Below the pieces are notes generated by a model that was not told the DNA's origin, did no database searches, and saw only the letters and a program-made list of their open reading frames with translations. Source: Marchantia polymorpha subsp. ruderalis (Eukaryota; Streptophyta; Marchantiopsida; Marchantiales; Marchantiaceae). From it: a stretch of 64,000 bases of DNA. Numbering within the stretch: position 1 is the stretch's first letter; the number at the start of each line of letters is the position of its first letter. Below are positions 1 through 12,230 of the stretch, in pieces. The stretch spans positions 10,672,001 through 10,736,000 of the forward strand of contig AP031358.1 in the NCBI GenBank assembly GCA_037833965.1. The letters run 5' to 3'. The translations under genes and the position numbers were made by a program.

Positions 1-1
1 A

Positions 2-484
2 ACTCTAGAGGTGAAAATGAAGTCCTATGCTGAAGCTACCAAGTCTGCTCATATCTCTTTCTGTCAAGAGCAAGAGATTGAAAAGGCTAATCAATTTGCT
101 CGTATGAAGAATGTAAGGATTTCGGGTCTACCTGAATCTGAGAAGGAAGAGGTGAAGACTGTGGTCACCAAGTTTTTGACTCAAACACTTGATGTTCCTA
201 ATCCGGATTTGGCTCATGCTTATCGTATTGGCAACAAAGGCACACAACCTCGTGCCATTATTGTCAAGTTTGTAGATCAAGCTCAACGTGATATGGCTTT
301 AGCTAACAAGGCCATTCTCAAGGGACGGAGGATTTGGTTAGATCCAGATCTTACACCTCTTCAAGTTGAAGCAAGGAGGAAGGAGCTTGCAAAAGTCAAA
401 GAAGCTCAAGATGCAGGTTTTGTTGCTTATCTACGTGATAGTCAAGCTATTATCACCAAGAGAAGGAGACAATCATCAACCTAG
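2..484 (+). CDS. LINE ORF1 protein, C-terminal two thirds (copy A1)
   Basis: The frame is already open at the window edge and ends with TAG at 482-484. It matches residues from about 86 onward of the 245-residue ORF1 of copies A3 and A4. It shows the NVRISGLPESEKEEV stretch that resembles the RRM start of L1 ORF1p (Transposase_22-like), then RAIIVKF and a basic C-terminal region (RRIWLDPDLTPLQVEARRKEL) like the L1 C-terminal domain. Such proteins are RNA-binding chaperones that coat the element RNA. No CCHC zinc knuckle is visible, unlike many seed-plant L1 ORF1 proteins. ORF2 starts 24 bp after the stop. The true start is outside the window. Confidence 0.88.
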   Translation, partial: TLEVKMKSYAEATKSAHISFCQEQEIEKANQFARMKNVRISGLPESEKEEVKTVVTKFLTQTLDVPNPDLAHAYRIGNKGTQPRAIIVKFVDQAQRDMALANKAILKGRRIWLDPDLTPLQVEARRKELAKVKEAQDAGFVAYLRDSQAIITKRRRQSST

Positions 485-508
485 CAATCCAAGAGATTGA
501 GGGTGTTG

Positions 509-3500
509 ATGTGGAACATAAGAGGCCTATCTACAACTAAGTATGTGAGTGCACATCCGATTTGGAAGATGGCGGACATCCTCAACATTGTTGAGACTTG
601 GGAGCATGAAAGCAATGTTATTGGAGAGATACAAGGGTTTACTCTGGTGGGATCTACTTGGAACCATAGAAATCGACGAGCAGGAAGAGGCTTTGGAGGC
701 ATTGCTACTTTCATCAGATCTGAACTTCTTCCTATGATACATTTGGAAAGCCAAGATATTGGGAAACAATATCATTGGCTTCGTCTTGCATTGATTGGAG
801 GATCTTACAGTTATTTGGCAGTTTGCTACTTTGCACCATTATCCATGCAGATCTATTCCACAAGCACTTGCAATCGAAGTCAACCATTCCATCGGCTCAT
901 AGGAGATGTTCTCAAATATCAAGACAAAGGTGAAGTTTTTCTTGTTGGAGACTTCAATGCCCGCATACGTTCCGCTCAATTTGGACAATTTGATAGTTCC
1001 TTGTCTTCTCACTCTTTTGAAGAAAGTAGAGATAGTTTGTGGTCTAGAGTCTCTTGTGATCCTTGTACAAATGATTTGACTGAGCATTTCTTGACTTTTG
1101 GAGCCACTTGTAATCTGAAAGTTCTCAATGGTGTTTCTTTCTTTCCCAACTCTCACTCCAATACATGTTTTTCCTCTACTGGTGTTAGCACTATAGATTA
1201 TCTTTTGTCCTCTGCCACTAATAGTTCATTTATCTCAGCGTTTGATATTCTAGAGCCTCAACCAGAATCAGATCATACACCTCTTTTATTTACTCTTTTG
1301 TTGTCAACGTCAATCCCTCTCCCTACATGTCACTATGTTTCTACTTCCCCCAAGTTTTGTTTAGATGCTAGTAAGAAGCAACTTTATAGTGAACATTTCC
1401 AAGACCTCTTGACTTGTACTACTTGGAGCCTTGATCCACATACATCTAGTTTGCAACTAACTGAGTTGCTCCAAAACTCTGCTTCTAAGTTCTTTTTGAG
1501 ACATAAGACCAGGAGAGCTAGAGGTCTTCCTTGCAATGGATGGTTTGACTTTGATTGCAAGCAAGCGAGGGCAAGATCACTTGATAAATCCTTGGATCTT
1601 CACAATCGATTGATTATGACAAGACTTTACAAAGACTTGGTGAAGTCCAAGAAACGAGCATTTTTGAGGCAGAAGCAAGAGTGCTTGACAAAGGAGCTCT
1701 TGGAGAATCCCAAATCCTTTTGGAGGCGGTTGGCAGTACGATCTTCTAAACCTACTCTTCATCCCAAGTCTTTGATTTCTTTTGCTGAAAAGCTTTATTT
1801 CTTTCCCAATGTTGCATCTATGCCACATTGTGAAGGAAATCCAAGCTTATTTTCAGAAGTTGAAGTGATGACTCAACTCAGACAATTGGCAAATGGTAAA
1901 TGTGAGGATTTGGATGGGCTTTCCATTGAACTTCTCAAGTGGGGAGGAGATGCTATTGGACCTATACTCACGAAAGTGTTAGAGGATGCTGCTATTCATG
2001 GCTTTCCTTCATCTTGGTCTCTACGGAAGATTGTTCCTATTCACAAATCTGGGAGCAAGGCCTTGGTGACAAACTATCGCACTATCATGGTGGGTAGTAT
2101 TTTTGCCAAGTTATTTGGCAAATTGGTGGAGTCAAAGTTGAGCACATGGGCTGAATCTTGTCAGAAGAGAGCGCGGTTCCAAGCTGGTTTTCGTCCTACA
2201 TTCAACACTATAGACCATATCTTGGTTTTACGTGTTTTATGGGAGAAATCCAAGGGTAATGGAAAAGCTTTGTTTTGTGCCTTCATTGATTTCAAGAAAG
2301 CTTTTGACACAGTACCTCGTGAGCTTTTATGGCAAAGATTGCAAACCATTGGAGTACCATCAGATCTCTTGGCAGCGGTGGCTGCATTATACCACTCAGT
2401 TCGGGCCAAGATCAACACTTCTCAAACCGAAGAGATTATGAGCACCATTGGAGTCATTCAAGGTTGTCCTCTCTCTCCCACTCTCTTTGGAGTTTTCATA
2501 GATGATATAGAAAGGTGGTTGGAGGATTGTGATAGCGAAGGTGTTAAACTTGGAGGCTTTGTCATCAAAGCTCTTTTGTATGCAGATGATGTCATATTAC
2601 TAGCACGTGATGCCACTAGTTTACAGAAACACCTCGACACTTTGGCTAGCTTTTGTACTCAAAATCAGATGGAAGTCAATTTGGAGAAGTCCAAAGTCAT
2701 TCTTGTGGGCACTAGATCCAAGCTCTCTTTCTGTTACAAAGGATTAGAGTTGGAACAAGTGAAAAGTTACAAATATTTGGGCATTGATTTCTCATCTGAT
2801 TATAGTTGGGCACTTTGTGTGCAAAAGAGGGTAGAAGCTGGTTTCAAAGCTCTATATTCATTGCTAAATAGATGTAGAGGAGCTCATCTAGTGTCTTGGA
2901 GTCTTAGGAAATTCTTATTCAGGAGCTTAGTGTTTCCCGTTATCTTATATGGAACACAAGTGTGGGGTCCTGGTTGTAAGAAGACAGGTTGGCAGCGTTT
3001 GGAGAGGGTGCAAAAGATCTTCTTACAAGAAGAATTGGGTGTGAGGACCCAAACTTCTTATGCAATTCTTCTTGCGGAAACAGGTTGTCTACCTCTTGAG
3101 GCTGAAGCTCTCTTTTTGACTATCACTTACGTCAAAAGAGTGAGATCTCTTGATGGTAAATGGTAAATGGTAAATGGTAAATAGATCAAGCCCGTGGGAC
3201 CCAAAGGGTCAAAAGGCTAAAAAACACAATACAAACAATCCAACTCCAAACTAGGAGAGAACCAAAAGAATCCCCTAGCTAGTGCCCAAAGCACTAGAAC
3301 GGTAACTAATAATATCTCTAATGTAACAACCTAAATCATAAGGCTCGAGTTGAAGCAGAGAAAAGAAATTCTCGACATCAACTTTATGCGCCACTCGAAT
3401 CTCTATATATCTAGTACAAGTAATAAACACATGCTCTTCATCCTCAACATTTCTCCCATCACATAGCCTACAAATCCGTTCACTCCTATCAATATTCAAC

Positions 3501-5886
3501 CAACGTCCTTCCTCAATTCCAAGCCTATGAGATCCTGTTCTATGCCTCGCAATAATATGACGTAAAGATGTAGCAATCTCTGCAACAAGGTACCCTTGCT
3601 CACAATAAATAAGCATAGGATTCACATGAAGTTGATAAAACTGCATTTTAGTGCCTCCTCTCCTCCAAATGATGTTGAGAAACTCCTCCTTAATACGCTC
3701 GCGAAGGGCCATAGGTTGCAGATCCCAATCCAATTCCGTCACATTCCACCTCAAAGACCAAGTCATCACATCTGCAAACCATCCCTTGGAACGTGTGGCA
3801 CGCAAAGCATGAAGAGGAAGTCGAGAAGCATCAAGAGATCTCACCCTTCTAATATAAGTGATGGTCAAGTAGAGAGCTTCAGCCTCAAGAGGTAGACAAC
3901 CGGTTTCCGCAAGAAGAATAGCATAAGGAGTTTGGTTCCTTACACCTAACTCTTCTTGTAAGAAGATCTTTTGCACCCTCTCCACACGCTCCCAACTTGT
4001 CTTCTTACTGCCAGGACCCCACACTTGTGTCCCATATAGAACCACCGGCAACACTAAACTCCTAAATAAAAATTTCCTAAGACTCCAAGATACTAGATGG
4101 GCTCTTCTACATCGATTTAACAATGAATATAGAGCTTTGTAACCAGCTTCTACTCTCTTTTGTACACAAAGTGCCCAACTATAATTCTGAGAAAAATCAA
4201 TGCCTAAATATTTGTAACTCTTCACTTGTTCCAATTCTAGTCCCTTGTAAAAGAAAGAGAACTTGGATCTAGTGCCCACAAGAATGATCTTTGATTTTTC
4301 CAGATTGACCTCCATCTGATTTCGAGTACAAAAGCTAGCCAAAGTATCAAGGTGTTTCTGTAAACTAATTGCATCACGTGCTAGTAATATGATATCATCT
4401 GCGTACAAAAGAGCTTTGATCACAAAGTCTCCAAGTTTGACTCCTTCACTCTCACAATCATCCAACCACCTTTCTATATCATCTATGAATATTCCGAATA
4501 GAGTAGGAGAGAGAGGACAACCTTGAATAACTCCAATGGTGCTCGAGATCTCTTGAGGCTGAGAGGCATTAATCTTAGCTCGAACTGAAGTGTATAAAGT
4601 GGCCACAGCTCCGAGTAGATTAGCCGGTACTCCAATGTCTTGTAGTCTTTCCCATAAAAGCTTTCGAGGAACAGTATCAAAAGCTTTCTTCAAATCGATG
4701 AAGGCACAAAATAAAGCTTTCCCATTGCCCTTGGATTTCTCCCATAAAACACGTAAGGCCAAAATATGGTCAATAGTGTTGTATGTAGGACGAAAACCGG
4801 CTTGGGCCTTTGCTCTCTTCTGAAAATCCTCTGTCCATGTGCTCAACTTCGATTCTACCAACTTCCCAAACAACTTGGCAAAAACACTACCAACCATGAT
4901 GGTGCGATAGTTTGTCACCACGTTCTTCCTTCCTGATTTATGAATAGGAACAATCTTCCGCATGGACCAAGTTGATGGAAAACCGTGAACCATAGCATCT
5001 TCCAAAAGCTTAGTGAGAACCGGTCCAATACAATCTCCTCCCCACTTGATAAGTTCAATGGACAAGCCATCTAAATCCTCACATTTGCCATTTGCTAATT
5101 TTCGGAGAATAGTCATCACCTCTCCTTCCGAAAATAATCCAGGTGTTGCTTCGCAATATGGCATAGATGTGGCTTCTGGAAAGAAATAGAGCTTTTCGGC
5201 AAAAGCTACCAAAGACTCGGAATCAAGAGAAGGTTTTGACGATGGTGTAGCTAATCGTCTCCAAAAGGACTTGGGATCCTTCATCAGGTCCTTTGTCAAG
5301 GATTCTTGCTTTCGTCTTACTCTTGAAGGATGCTTCTCGACTTCCTCTTGAAGCTCTGCATGCCACACGTCCCAAGGGTTGGTTTGCAGATGTGGTGACT
5401 TGGTCTTTGAGGTGGAATGTGACGGAACTTGATTGGAATTTGCAACCTATTGCCCTACGCGAGCGTATTAGGGAGGAATTTCTCAGCATTATGTGGAGCA
5501 CACGAGGCACAAAGATGCAGTTTTATCAACTTCATGTGAATCCTATGCTTGTTTATTGTGAGCAAGGATACTTACTTGCAGAGATATCTACTTCTTTACG
5601 TCATATTATTGCTAGACATAGAACTGGATCTCATAGTCTTGGGATTGAAGAAGGGCGTTGGTTGAACATTGATAGGAGTGAACGTATTTGTAGGCTATGT
5701 GATGGAAGAAAAGTTGAGGATGAAGAGCATGTATTTCTTACTTGTTCTAGGTATGTAGAGATTCGAGTGGCGCATAAAGTTGATGTCGAGAATTTCTTTT
5801 CTCTGCTTCAACTCGAGCCTTATGATTTAGGTTGTTACATTAGAGATATTATTAGTTACCGTTCTAGTGCTTTGGGCACTAGCTAG
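509..5886 (+). pseudogene. LINE ORF2 (endonuclease-reverse transcriptase) of copy A1, split by a nested B insertion
   Basis: ORF2 encodes the enzyme that nicks the target and copies element RNA. I start it at ATG 509; the open frame extends 12 bp further upstream. The endonuclease part shows WNIRGL, ETW, VGDFNAR, STIDYLLSS and SDHTPL. The reverse transcriptase part shows QAGFRP, FIDFKKAFDT (motif A), QGCPLSPTLF (motif B), YADD (motif C) and KYLGIDF. The C-terminus (5333-5886) has C-X2-C-X9-H-X4-C (ICRLC...EEHVFLTC). The nested B element from 3156 to 5328 interrupts it near residue 882. Apart from that insertion the frame is open, so A1 may have been intact when B landed. Confidence 0.92.
3156..5328 (-). 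mobile_element. 5'-truncated LINE of subfamily B nested in A1
   Basis: On the minus strand this is the 3' two thirds of a B element: the tail (GGTAAAT repeats on plus at 3156-3181), the 3' UTR, and ORF2 from about 5319 down to 3275. The ORF2 fragment holds the reverse transcriptase (FIDLKKAFDT, QGCPLSPTLF, YADD) and the C-terminal finger. Subfamily B is recognised by SLDSESLVAFAEK and FPEATSMPYCEA where A has FPNVASMPHCEG. The flanks share GATG. About nine further bases at 5320-5328 (CTCTTGAAG) resemble the left flank CTCTTGATG, so the duplication may be longer with a small change, or this may be copied filler. The endonuclease part and ORF1 are missing. Confidence 0.92.
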
Positions 5887-5999
5887 GGGGTTCTTTTGGT
5901 TCTCTCCTAGTTTGGAGTTGAATTGTTTGTATTGTGTTTTTTAGCCTTTTGACCCTTTGGGTCCCACGGGCTTGATCTATTTACCATTTACCATTTACC

Positions 6000-6532
6000 G
6001 TCACATTCCACCTCAAAGACCAAGTTATCACATCCGCTAACCATCCTTTGGCACGTGTGGCACTCAAAGCCTGAGGAGGAAGGCGAGAAGCATCAAGAGA
6101 TCTCACCCTTGTGATGTAAGTGATGGTCAAGTATAGAGCTTCAGCCTCTAGAGGTAAACAACTTGTTTCCGCAAGAAGAATAGCATATGAGGTTTGGTTT
6201 CTCACACCCAATTCTTCTTGTAGAAATATCTTCTGCACCCTCTCCACACGCTCCCATCCTGTCTTCTTACAACCAGGACCCCACACTTGGGTTCCATACA
6301 ATACTACCGGCAACACTAAGCTTCTGAATAAAAATTTCCTAAGACTCCAAGACACAAGATGAACCCTTCTACACCGATTTAGCAATGAATATAGAGCTTT
6401 GTAACCACCTTCTACTCTCTTTTGCACACAAAGTGCCCAACTATAATCATTAGAAAAATCAATGCCTAGATATTTATAACTCTTCACCTCTTCTAATTGT
6501 AGATCCTGGTAATAGAAGGAAAACTTGGATCT
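6000..6532 (-). pseudogene. LINE ORF2 of copy C1, thumb and connection region
   Basis: This minus-strand piece continues the C1 ORF2 after the A2 insertion. It encodes FSFYYQDLQLEEVKSYKYLG, the SLLNRCRR and LPVVLYGTQVWGPG stretches, ILLAETSCLPLEAEALYL, and ends in WSLRWNVT where the tail of A1 begins. The C-terminal finger and 3' UTR of this copy are not found in the window to the left of A1. Confidence 0.88.
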
Positions 6533-6548
6533 CTTGGAAAAAAACTTG

Positions 6549-6679
6549 GACCTCTTCAAGTTGAAGCAAGGAGGAAGGAGCTTGCAAAAGTCAAAGAAGC
6601 TCAAGATGCAGGTTTTGTAGCTTATCTACGTGATAGTCAAGCTATTATCACCAAGAGGAGGAGACAATCATCAACCTAG
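6549..6679 (+). pseudogene. LINE ORF1 C-terminal remnant (copy A2)
   Basis: The last 44 codons of ORF1 from PLQVEARRKEL to the stop. The residues match copies A1 and A3. The fragment lacks the coiled coil and RRM region and starts at the truncation point of the insertion, so it would not be functional. Confidence 0.85.
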
Positions 6680-6703
6680 CAATCCAAGAGATTGAGGGTG
6701 TTG

Positions 6704-9700
6704 ATGTGGAACATAAGAGGCCTATCTACAACTAAGTATGTGAGTGCACATCCGATTTGGAAGATGGCGGACATCCTCAACATTGTTGAGACTTGGGAGC
6801 ATGAAAGTAATGTTATTGGAGAGATACAAGGGTTTACTCTGGTGGGATCTACTTGGAACCATAGAAATCGATGAGCAGGAAGAGGCTTTGGAGGCATTGC
6901 TACTTTCATCAGATCTGAACTTCTTCCTATGATACATTTGGAAAGCCAAGATATTGGGAAACAATATCATTGGCTTCGTCTTGGATCAATTGGAGGATCT
7001 TACAGTTATTTGGCAGTTTGTTACTTTGCACCATTATCCATGCAGATCTACTCCACAAGCACTTGCAATCGAAGTCAACCATTCCATCGGCTCATAGGAG
7101 ATGTTCTCAAATATCAAGACATAGGTGAAGTTTTTCTTGTTGGAGACTTCAATGCCCGCATACGTTCCGCTCAATTTACACAATTTGATAGTTCCTTGTC
7201 TTCCCACTCTTTTGAAGAAAGTAGAGATAGTTTGTGGTCTAGAGTCTCTTGTGATCCTTGTACAAATGATTTGACTGAGCATTTCTTGACTTTTGGAGCC
7301 ACTTGTAATCTGAAAGTTCTCAATGGTGTTTCTTTCTTTCCCAACTCTCACTCCAATACATGTTTTTCCTCTACTGGTGTTAGCACTATAGATTATCTTT
7401 TGTCCTCTGCCACTAATAGTTCATTTATCTCAGCGTTTGATATTCTAGAGCCTCAACCAGAATCAGATCATACACCTCTTTTATTTACTCTTTTGTTGTC
7501 AACGTCAATCCCTCTCCCTACATGTCACTATGTTTCTACTTCCCCCAAGTTTTGTTTAGATGCTAGTAAGAAGCAACTTTATAGTGAACATTTCCAAGAC
7601 CTCTTGACTTGTACTACTTGGAGCCTTGATCCACATACATCTAGTTTGCAACTAACTGAGTTGCTCCAAAACTCTGCTTCTAAGTTCTTTTTGAGACATA
7701 AGACCAGGAGAGCTAGAGGTCTTCCTTGCAATGGATGGTTTGACTTTGATTGCAAGCAAGCGAGGGCAAGATCACTTGATAAATCCTTGGATCTTCACAA
7801 TCGGTTGATTATGACAAGACTTTACAAAGACTTGGTGAAGTCCAAGAAACGAGCATTTTTGAGGCAGAAGCAAGAGTGCTTGACAAAGGAGCTCTTGGAG
7901 AATCCCAAATCCTTTTGGAGGCGGTTGGCAGTACGATCTTCTAAACCTACTCTTCATCCCAAGTCTTTGATTTCTTTTGCTGAAAAGCTTTATTTCTTTC
8001 CCAATGTTGCATCTATGCCACATTGTGAAGGAAATCCAGGCTTATTTTCAGAAGTTGAAGTGATGACTCAACTCAGACAATTGGCAAATGGTAAATGTGA
8101 GGATTTGGATGGGCTTTCCATTGAACTTCTCAAGTGGGGAGGAGATGCTATTGGGCCTATACTCACGAAAGTGTTAGAGGATGCTGCTATTCATGGCTTT
8201 CCTTCATCTTGGTCTCTACGGAAGATTGTTCCTATTCACAAATCTGGGAGCAAGGCCTTGGTGACAAACTATCGCACTATCATGGTGGGTAGTATTTTTG
8301 CCAAGTTATTTGGCAAATTGGTGGAGTCAAAGTTGAGCACATGGGCTGAATCTTGTCAGAAGAGAGCGCGGTTCCAAGCTGGTTTTCGTCCTACATTCAA
8401 CACTATAGACCATATCTTGGTTTTACGTGTTCTATGGGAGAAATCCAAGGGCAATGGAAAAGCTTTGTTTTGTACCTTCATTGATTTCAGGAAAGCTTTT
8501 GACACAGTACCCCGTGAGCTTTTATGGCAAAGATTGCAAACCATTGGAGTACCATCAGATCTCTTGGCAGCGGTGGCTGCATTATACCACTCAGTTCGGG
8601 CCAAGATCAACACTTCTCAAACCGAAGAGATTATCAGCACCATTGGAGTCATTCAGGGTTGTCCTCTCTCTCCCACTCTCTTTGGAGTTTTCATAGATGA
8701 TATAGAAAGGTGGTTGGAGGATTGTGATAGCGAAGGTGTTAAACTTGGAGGCTTTGTCATCAAAGCTCTTTTGTATGCAGATGATGTCATATTACTAGCA
8801 CGTGATGCCACTAGTTTACAGAAACACCTCGACACTTTGGCTAGCTTTTGTACTCAAAATCAGATGGAAGTCAATTTGGAGAAGTCCAAAGTCATTCTTG
8901 TGGGCACTAGATCCAAGCTCTCTTTCTGTTACAAAGGATTAGAGTTGGAACAAGTGAAAAGTTACAAATATTTGGGCATTGATTTCTCATCTGATTATAG
9001 TTGGGCACTTTGTGTGCAAAAGAGGGTAGAAGCTGGTTTCAAAGCTCTATATTCATTGCTAAACAGATGTAGAGGAGCTCATCTTGTGTCTTGGAGTCTT
9101 AGGAAATTCTTATTCAGGAGCTTAGTGTTTCCCGTTATTTTATATGGAACACAAGTGTGGGGTCCTGGTTGTAAGAAGACAGGTTGGCAGCGTTTGGAGA
9201 GGGTGCAAAAGATCTTCTTACAAGAAGAATTGGGTGTGAGGACCCAAACTTCTTATGCAATTCTTCTTGCGGAAACAGGTTGTCTACCTCTTGAGGCTGA
9301 AGCTCTCTTTTTGACTATCACTTACGTCAAAAGAGTGAGATCTCTTGATGCTTCTCGACTTCCTCTTGAAGCTTTGCGTGCCACACGTCCCAAGGGTTGG
9401 TTTGCAGATGTGGTGACTTGGTCTTTGAGGTGGAATGTGACGGAACTCGATTGGAATTTGCAACCTATTGCCCTACGCGAGCGTATTAGGGAGGAATTTC
9501 TCAGCATTATGTGGAGCAGACGAGGCACCAAGATGCAGTTTTATCAACTTCATGTGAATCCTATGCTTGTTTATTGTGAGCAAGGATATTTACTTGCAGA
9601 GATATCTACTTCTTTACGTCATATTATTGCTAGACATAGAACTGGATCTCATAGTCTTGGGATTGAAGAAGGGCGTTGGTTAAACATTGATAGGAGTGAA

Positions 9701-9904
9701 CGTATTTGTAGGCTATGTGATGGAAGAAAAGTTGAGGATGAAGAGCATGTATTTCTTACTTGTTCTAGGTATGTAGAGATTCGAGTGGCGCACAAAGTTG
9801 ATGTCGAGAATTTCTTTTCTCTGCTTCAACTCGAGCCTTATGATTTAGGTTGTTACATTAGGGATATTATTTGTTACCGTTCTAGTGCTTTGGGCACTAG
9901 CTAG
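6704..9904 (+). pseudogene. LINE ORF2 of copy A2, full length with one premature stop
   Basis: Full-length ORF2 (3201 bp from ATG 6704), identical in length to A3. All endonuclease, reverse transcriptase and finger motifs are present. A single in-frame TGA at 6872-6874 replaces the arginine codon after NHRNR (codon 57). The rest of the frame is open from 6929 or earlier to 9904. Copy A4 has a stop at exactly the same codon, TAA instead of TGA. The motif A region reads CTFIDFRKAFDT, two changes from A1, both conservative. Confidence 0.93.
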
Positions 9905-10012
9905 GGGGTTCTTTTGGTTCTCTCCTAGTTTGGAGTTGGATTGTTTGTATTGTGTTTTTTAGCCTTTTGACCCTTTGGGTCCCACGGGCTTGATCTATTT
10001 ACCATTTACCAT

Positions 10013-12221
10013 ATCTAGTGCCCACTATCATGACTTTGGACTTCTCTATATTTACCTCCATCTGATTCTGGGTACAAAAGCTAGCCAAAGTGTATAGGTG
10101 TTTCTGTAAACTAATTGCATCACGTGCTAGTAATATGATATCATCTGCATACAAGAGAGCTTTGATAACAAAGTTTCCAAGCTTGACACCTTCACTATCA
10201 CATGCCTCCAACCACTCTTCGATATCATCTATAAAAACTCCAAAAAGAGTAGGAGAGAGAGGACAACCTTGAATCATTCCAATGGTACTCAAAACCTCTG
10301 CAGTTTGAGAAGTGTTGATCTTGGCTCGAACAGATTGGTAAAGCGTGGCCACAGCTGCTAGAAGATCTGATGGTACTCCAATGACTTGCAGCCTTTCCCA
10401 TAATAGCTCACGAGGTACGGTGTCAAAAGCTTTCTTAAAATCAATGAAGGCGCAAAACAAAGCTTTGCCATTGCCCTTCGATTTCTCCCATAAAACACGC
10501 AAAGCCAAGATATGGTCAATGGTGTTGTATGTGGGGCGAAAGCCTGCTTGAAACCGCGCTCTCTTTTGATGAGATTCAGTCCATATGCTCAACTTTGACT
10601 CCACCAATTTGCCAAACAACTTGGCAAAAACACTACCCACCATGATAGTGCGATAGTTTGTCACCAAGTCCTTCCTTCCTGACTTGTGAATAGGCACAAT
10701 CTTCCGTAATGACCAAGCTGAAGGAAAACCATACATAGCTGCATTCTCTAACGCTTTGGTGAGTCTCGGTCCAATAAGATCTCCTCCCCACTTCAAAAGT
10801 TCAATAGAGAGACCATCCAAATCCTCCGATTTACCATTTGCTAATTTTCTAACTTGAGTCATCACCTCTGATTCAGAAAATAAGCCTGATGTTCCTTCAC
10901 AACAAGGCATTGATGCAGCGTTGGGAAAGAAATAAAGCTTTTCAGCAAAGTCAATCAAACTCTTGGGATCAAGAGTAGGTTTTGAAGACCTTACAGCTAA
11001 CCGTCTCCAAAAGTATTTGGGATTCTCCATCAACTCCTTTGTCAAGGATTCCTGCTTCGTCCTCAAAAAAGCTCTTTTTTTAGACTTCACCAAGTCTTTG
11101 TAAAGCCTTGTCAAGGTAAGCCGACTTTGGAAATCCAAAGACTTGTCAACTGATCTCATCCTCGCTTGCTTACAATCCAAGTCAAACCATCCATTGCAAG
11201 GAAGCCCCCTAGCTCTTCGATCCTTGTGCCGCAAAAAGAACTTAGAAGCAGTGTCTTTGAGCAACTCTATTAATTGCCCACTCGCTGTATGTGGATCAAG
11301 GCTCCATGAAGTGTGAGTCAATAGGTTTTGAAAATGTAACATGTACAACTCTTTCTTACTAGGATCTAAACGAAACTTGGGAGAAGCTAAAACAGAATGG
11401 CATGGAGAGAGAGGGATTGTTTTTGATAATAAGAGAGTAAATAAGAGAGGTGCATGATCTAACTCTGGCTGAGGTTCTAGAATATCAAATTTCGAAATAA
11501 AAGAGCTATGAGTGGCTGAAGATAGAAGATAATCAATGGTGCTAACACCTGTAGGAGAAAAGCACGTATTGGAAAGGGAGTTGGGAAAGAGAGAGATACC
11601 GTTGAGAACTTTCAAATTACATGTGGCTCCAAAGGTTAGAAAGTGTTCTGTCAAAGGATTTGTACAAATATCAGAAGACTTTTTACACCACATACTATCT
11701 TCAAGTTCTTCAAAGGAGGGAGAACTCAAGAGATCACCAACTTGAGTAAATTGTGCACAACCTATTCGAGCATTGAAATCTCCAACCAGAAAAACTTCAC
11801 CTTTGCTCTGATAATTGAGAACATCTCCTATAAGTCGATGGAATGGTTGACTCCGATTGCAAGTGCGTGTGGAGTAGATAGGCATGGACAATGGTGCAAA
11901 GTAACAAACAGCCAAATAACTATAAGATCCTCCAACCAAACCAAGACGAAGCCAATGATATTGACCTCCAATATCCTGACCTTCTAAATGTATCAAAGGT
12001 AGAAATTGAGATCTGATGAAAGTAGCAATACCGCCATAGCCTCTTCCAGCTCGTTGACTTCTCTGATTCCAAGTGGATCCCACCAAAGTAAACCCTGGTA
12101 TCTCTCCAATAGTGTTGCTCTCATGTTCCCACGTCTCCACAATGTTGATGATGTCCGCCATCTTCCAAATCGGATTAGCACTCACATACTTGGTTGTAGA
12201 AAGACCTCTAATATTCCACAT
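10013..12221 (-). pseudogene. LINE ORF2 of copy C1, N-terminal two thirds
   Basis: I start at ATG 12221 (minus), which opens MWNIRGL. The frame stays open for about 735 residues. It holds the whole endonuclease part (ETWEHE, VGDFNAR, STIDYLLSS, DHAPLLFTL) and the reverse transcriptase motifs FIDFKKAFDT, QGCPLSPTLF and YADD. It is cut at the VGTRS codons by the A2 insertion and continues at 6532-6000 with SFYYQDLQLEEVKSYKYLG and the thumb region. One small variant is visible: SDH of the endonuclease reads LDH here, which would replace the serine before the catalytic-type D-H pair. Confidence 0.9.
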
Positions 12222-12230
12222 TAACACCCT

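Larger units (their letters stand above)
1..5999 (+). mobile_element. LINE copy A1 (subfamily A), cut by the window edge and by a nested B copy
   Basis: This is a non-LTR retrotransposon read left to right: the end of ORF1 (2-484), ORF2 (509-3155 and 5333-5886), a short 3' UTR, and a tail of ATTTACC units ending at about 5999. The 5' part lies outside the window. A minus-strand B element (3156-5328) sits inside ORF2 between two copies of GATG (3152-3155 and 5329-5332). Removing the insert and one GATG leaves 3201 bp of ORF2, the same length as in copies A2 and A3, which supports one copy split by one insertion. The tail abuts a minus-strand C element, so A1 itself was inserted into C1. The proteins of A1 and A2 differ at only about eight residues over the shared first 880, so A1 is young. 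Confidence 0.93.
6533..10012 (+). mobile_element. LINE copy A2, nearly complete, 5' truncated within ORF1
   Basis: A2 holds the last 44 codons of ORF1 (6549-6679), all of ORF2 (6704-9904), the 3' UTR and two ATTTACC units. It is inserted in C1 with ATCT at both junctions. The first 16 or so bases (6533-6548) are not element sequence; they resemble the adjoining host bases (AAAACTTGGA occurs in both), so they look like filler copied during 5' joining. Sequence is very close to A1 and A3, so this is a recent insertion. Confidence 0.93.
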
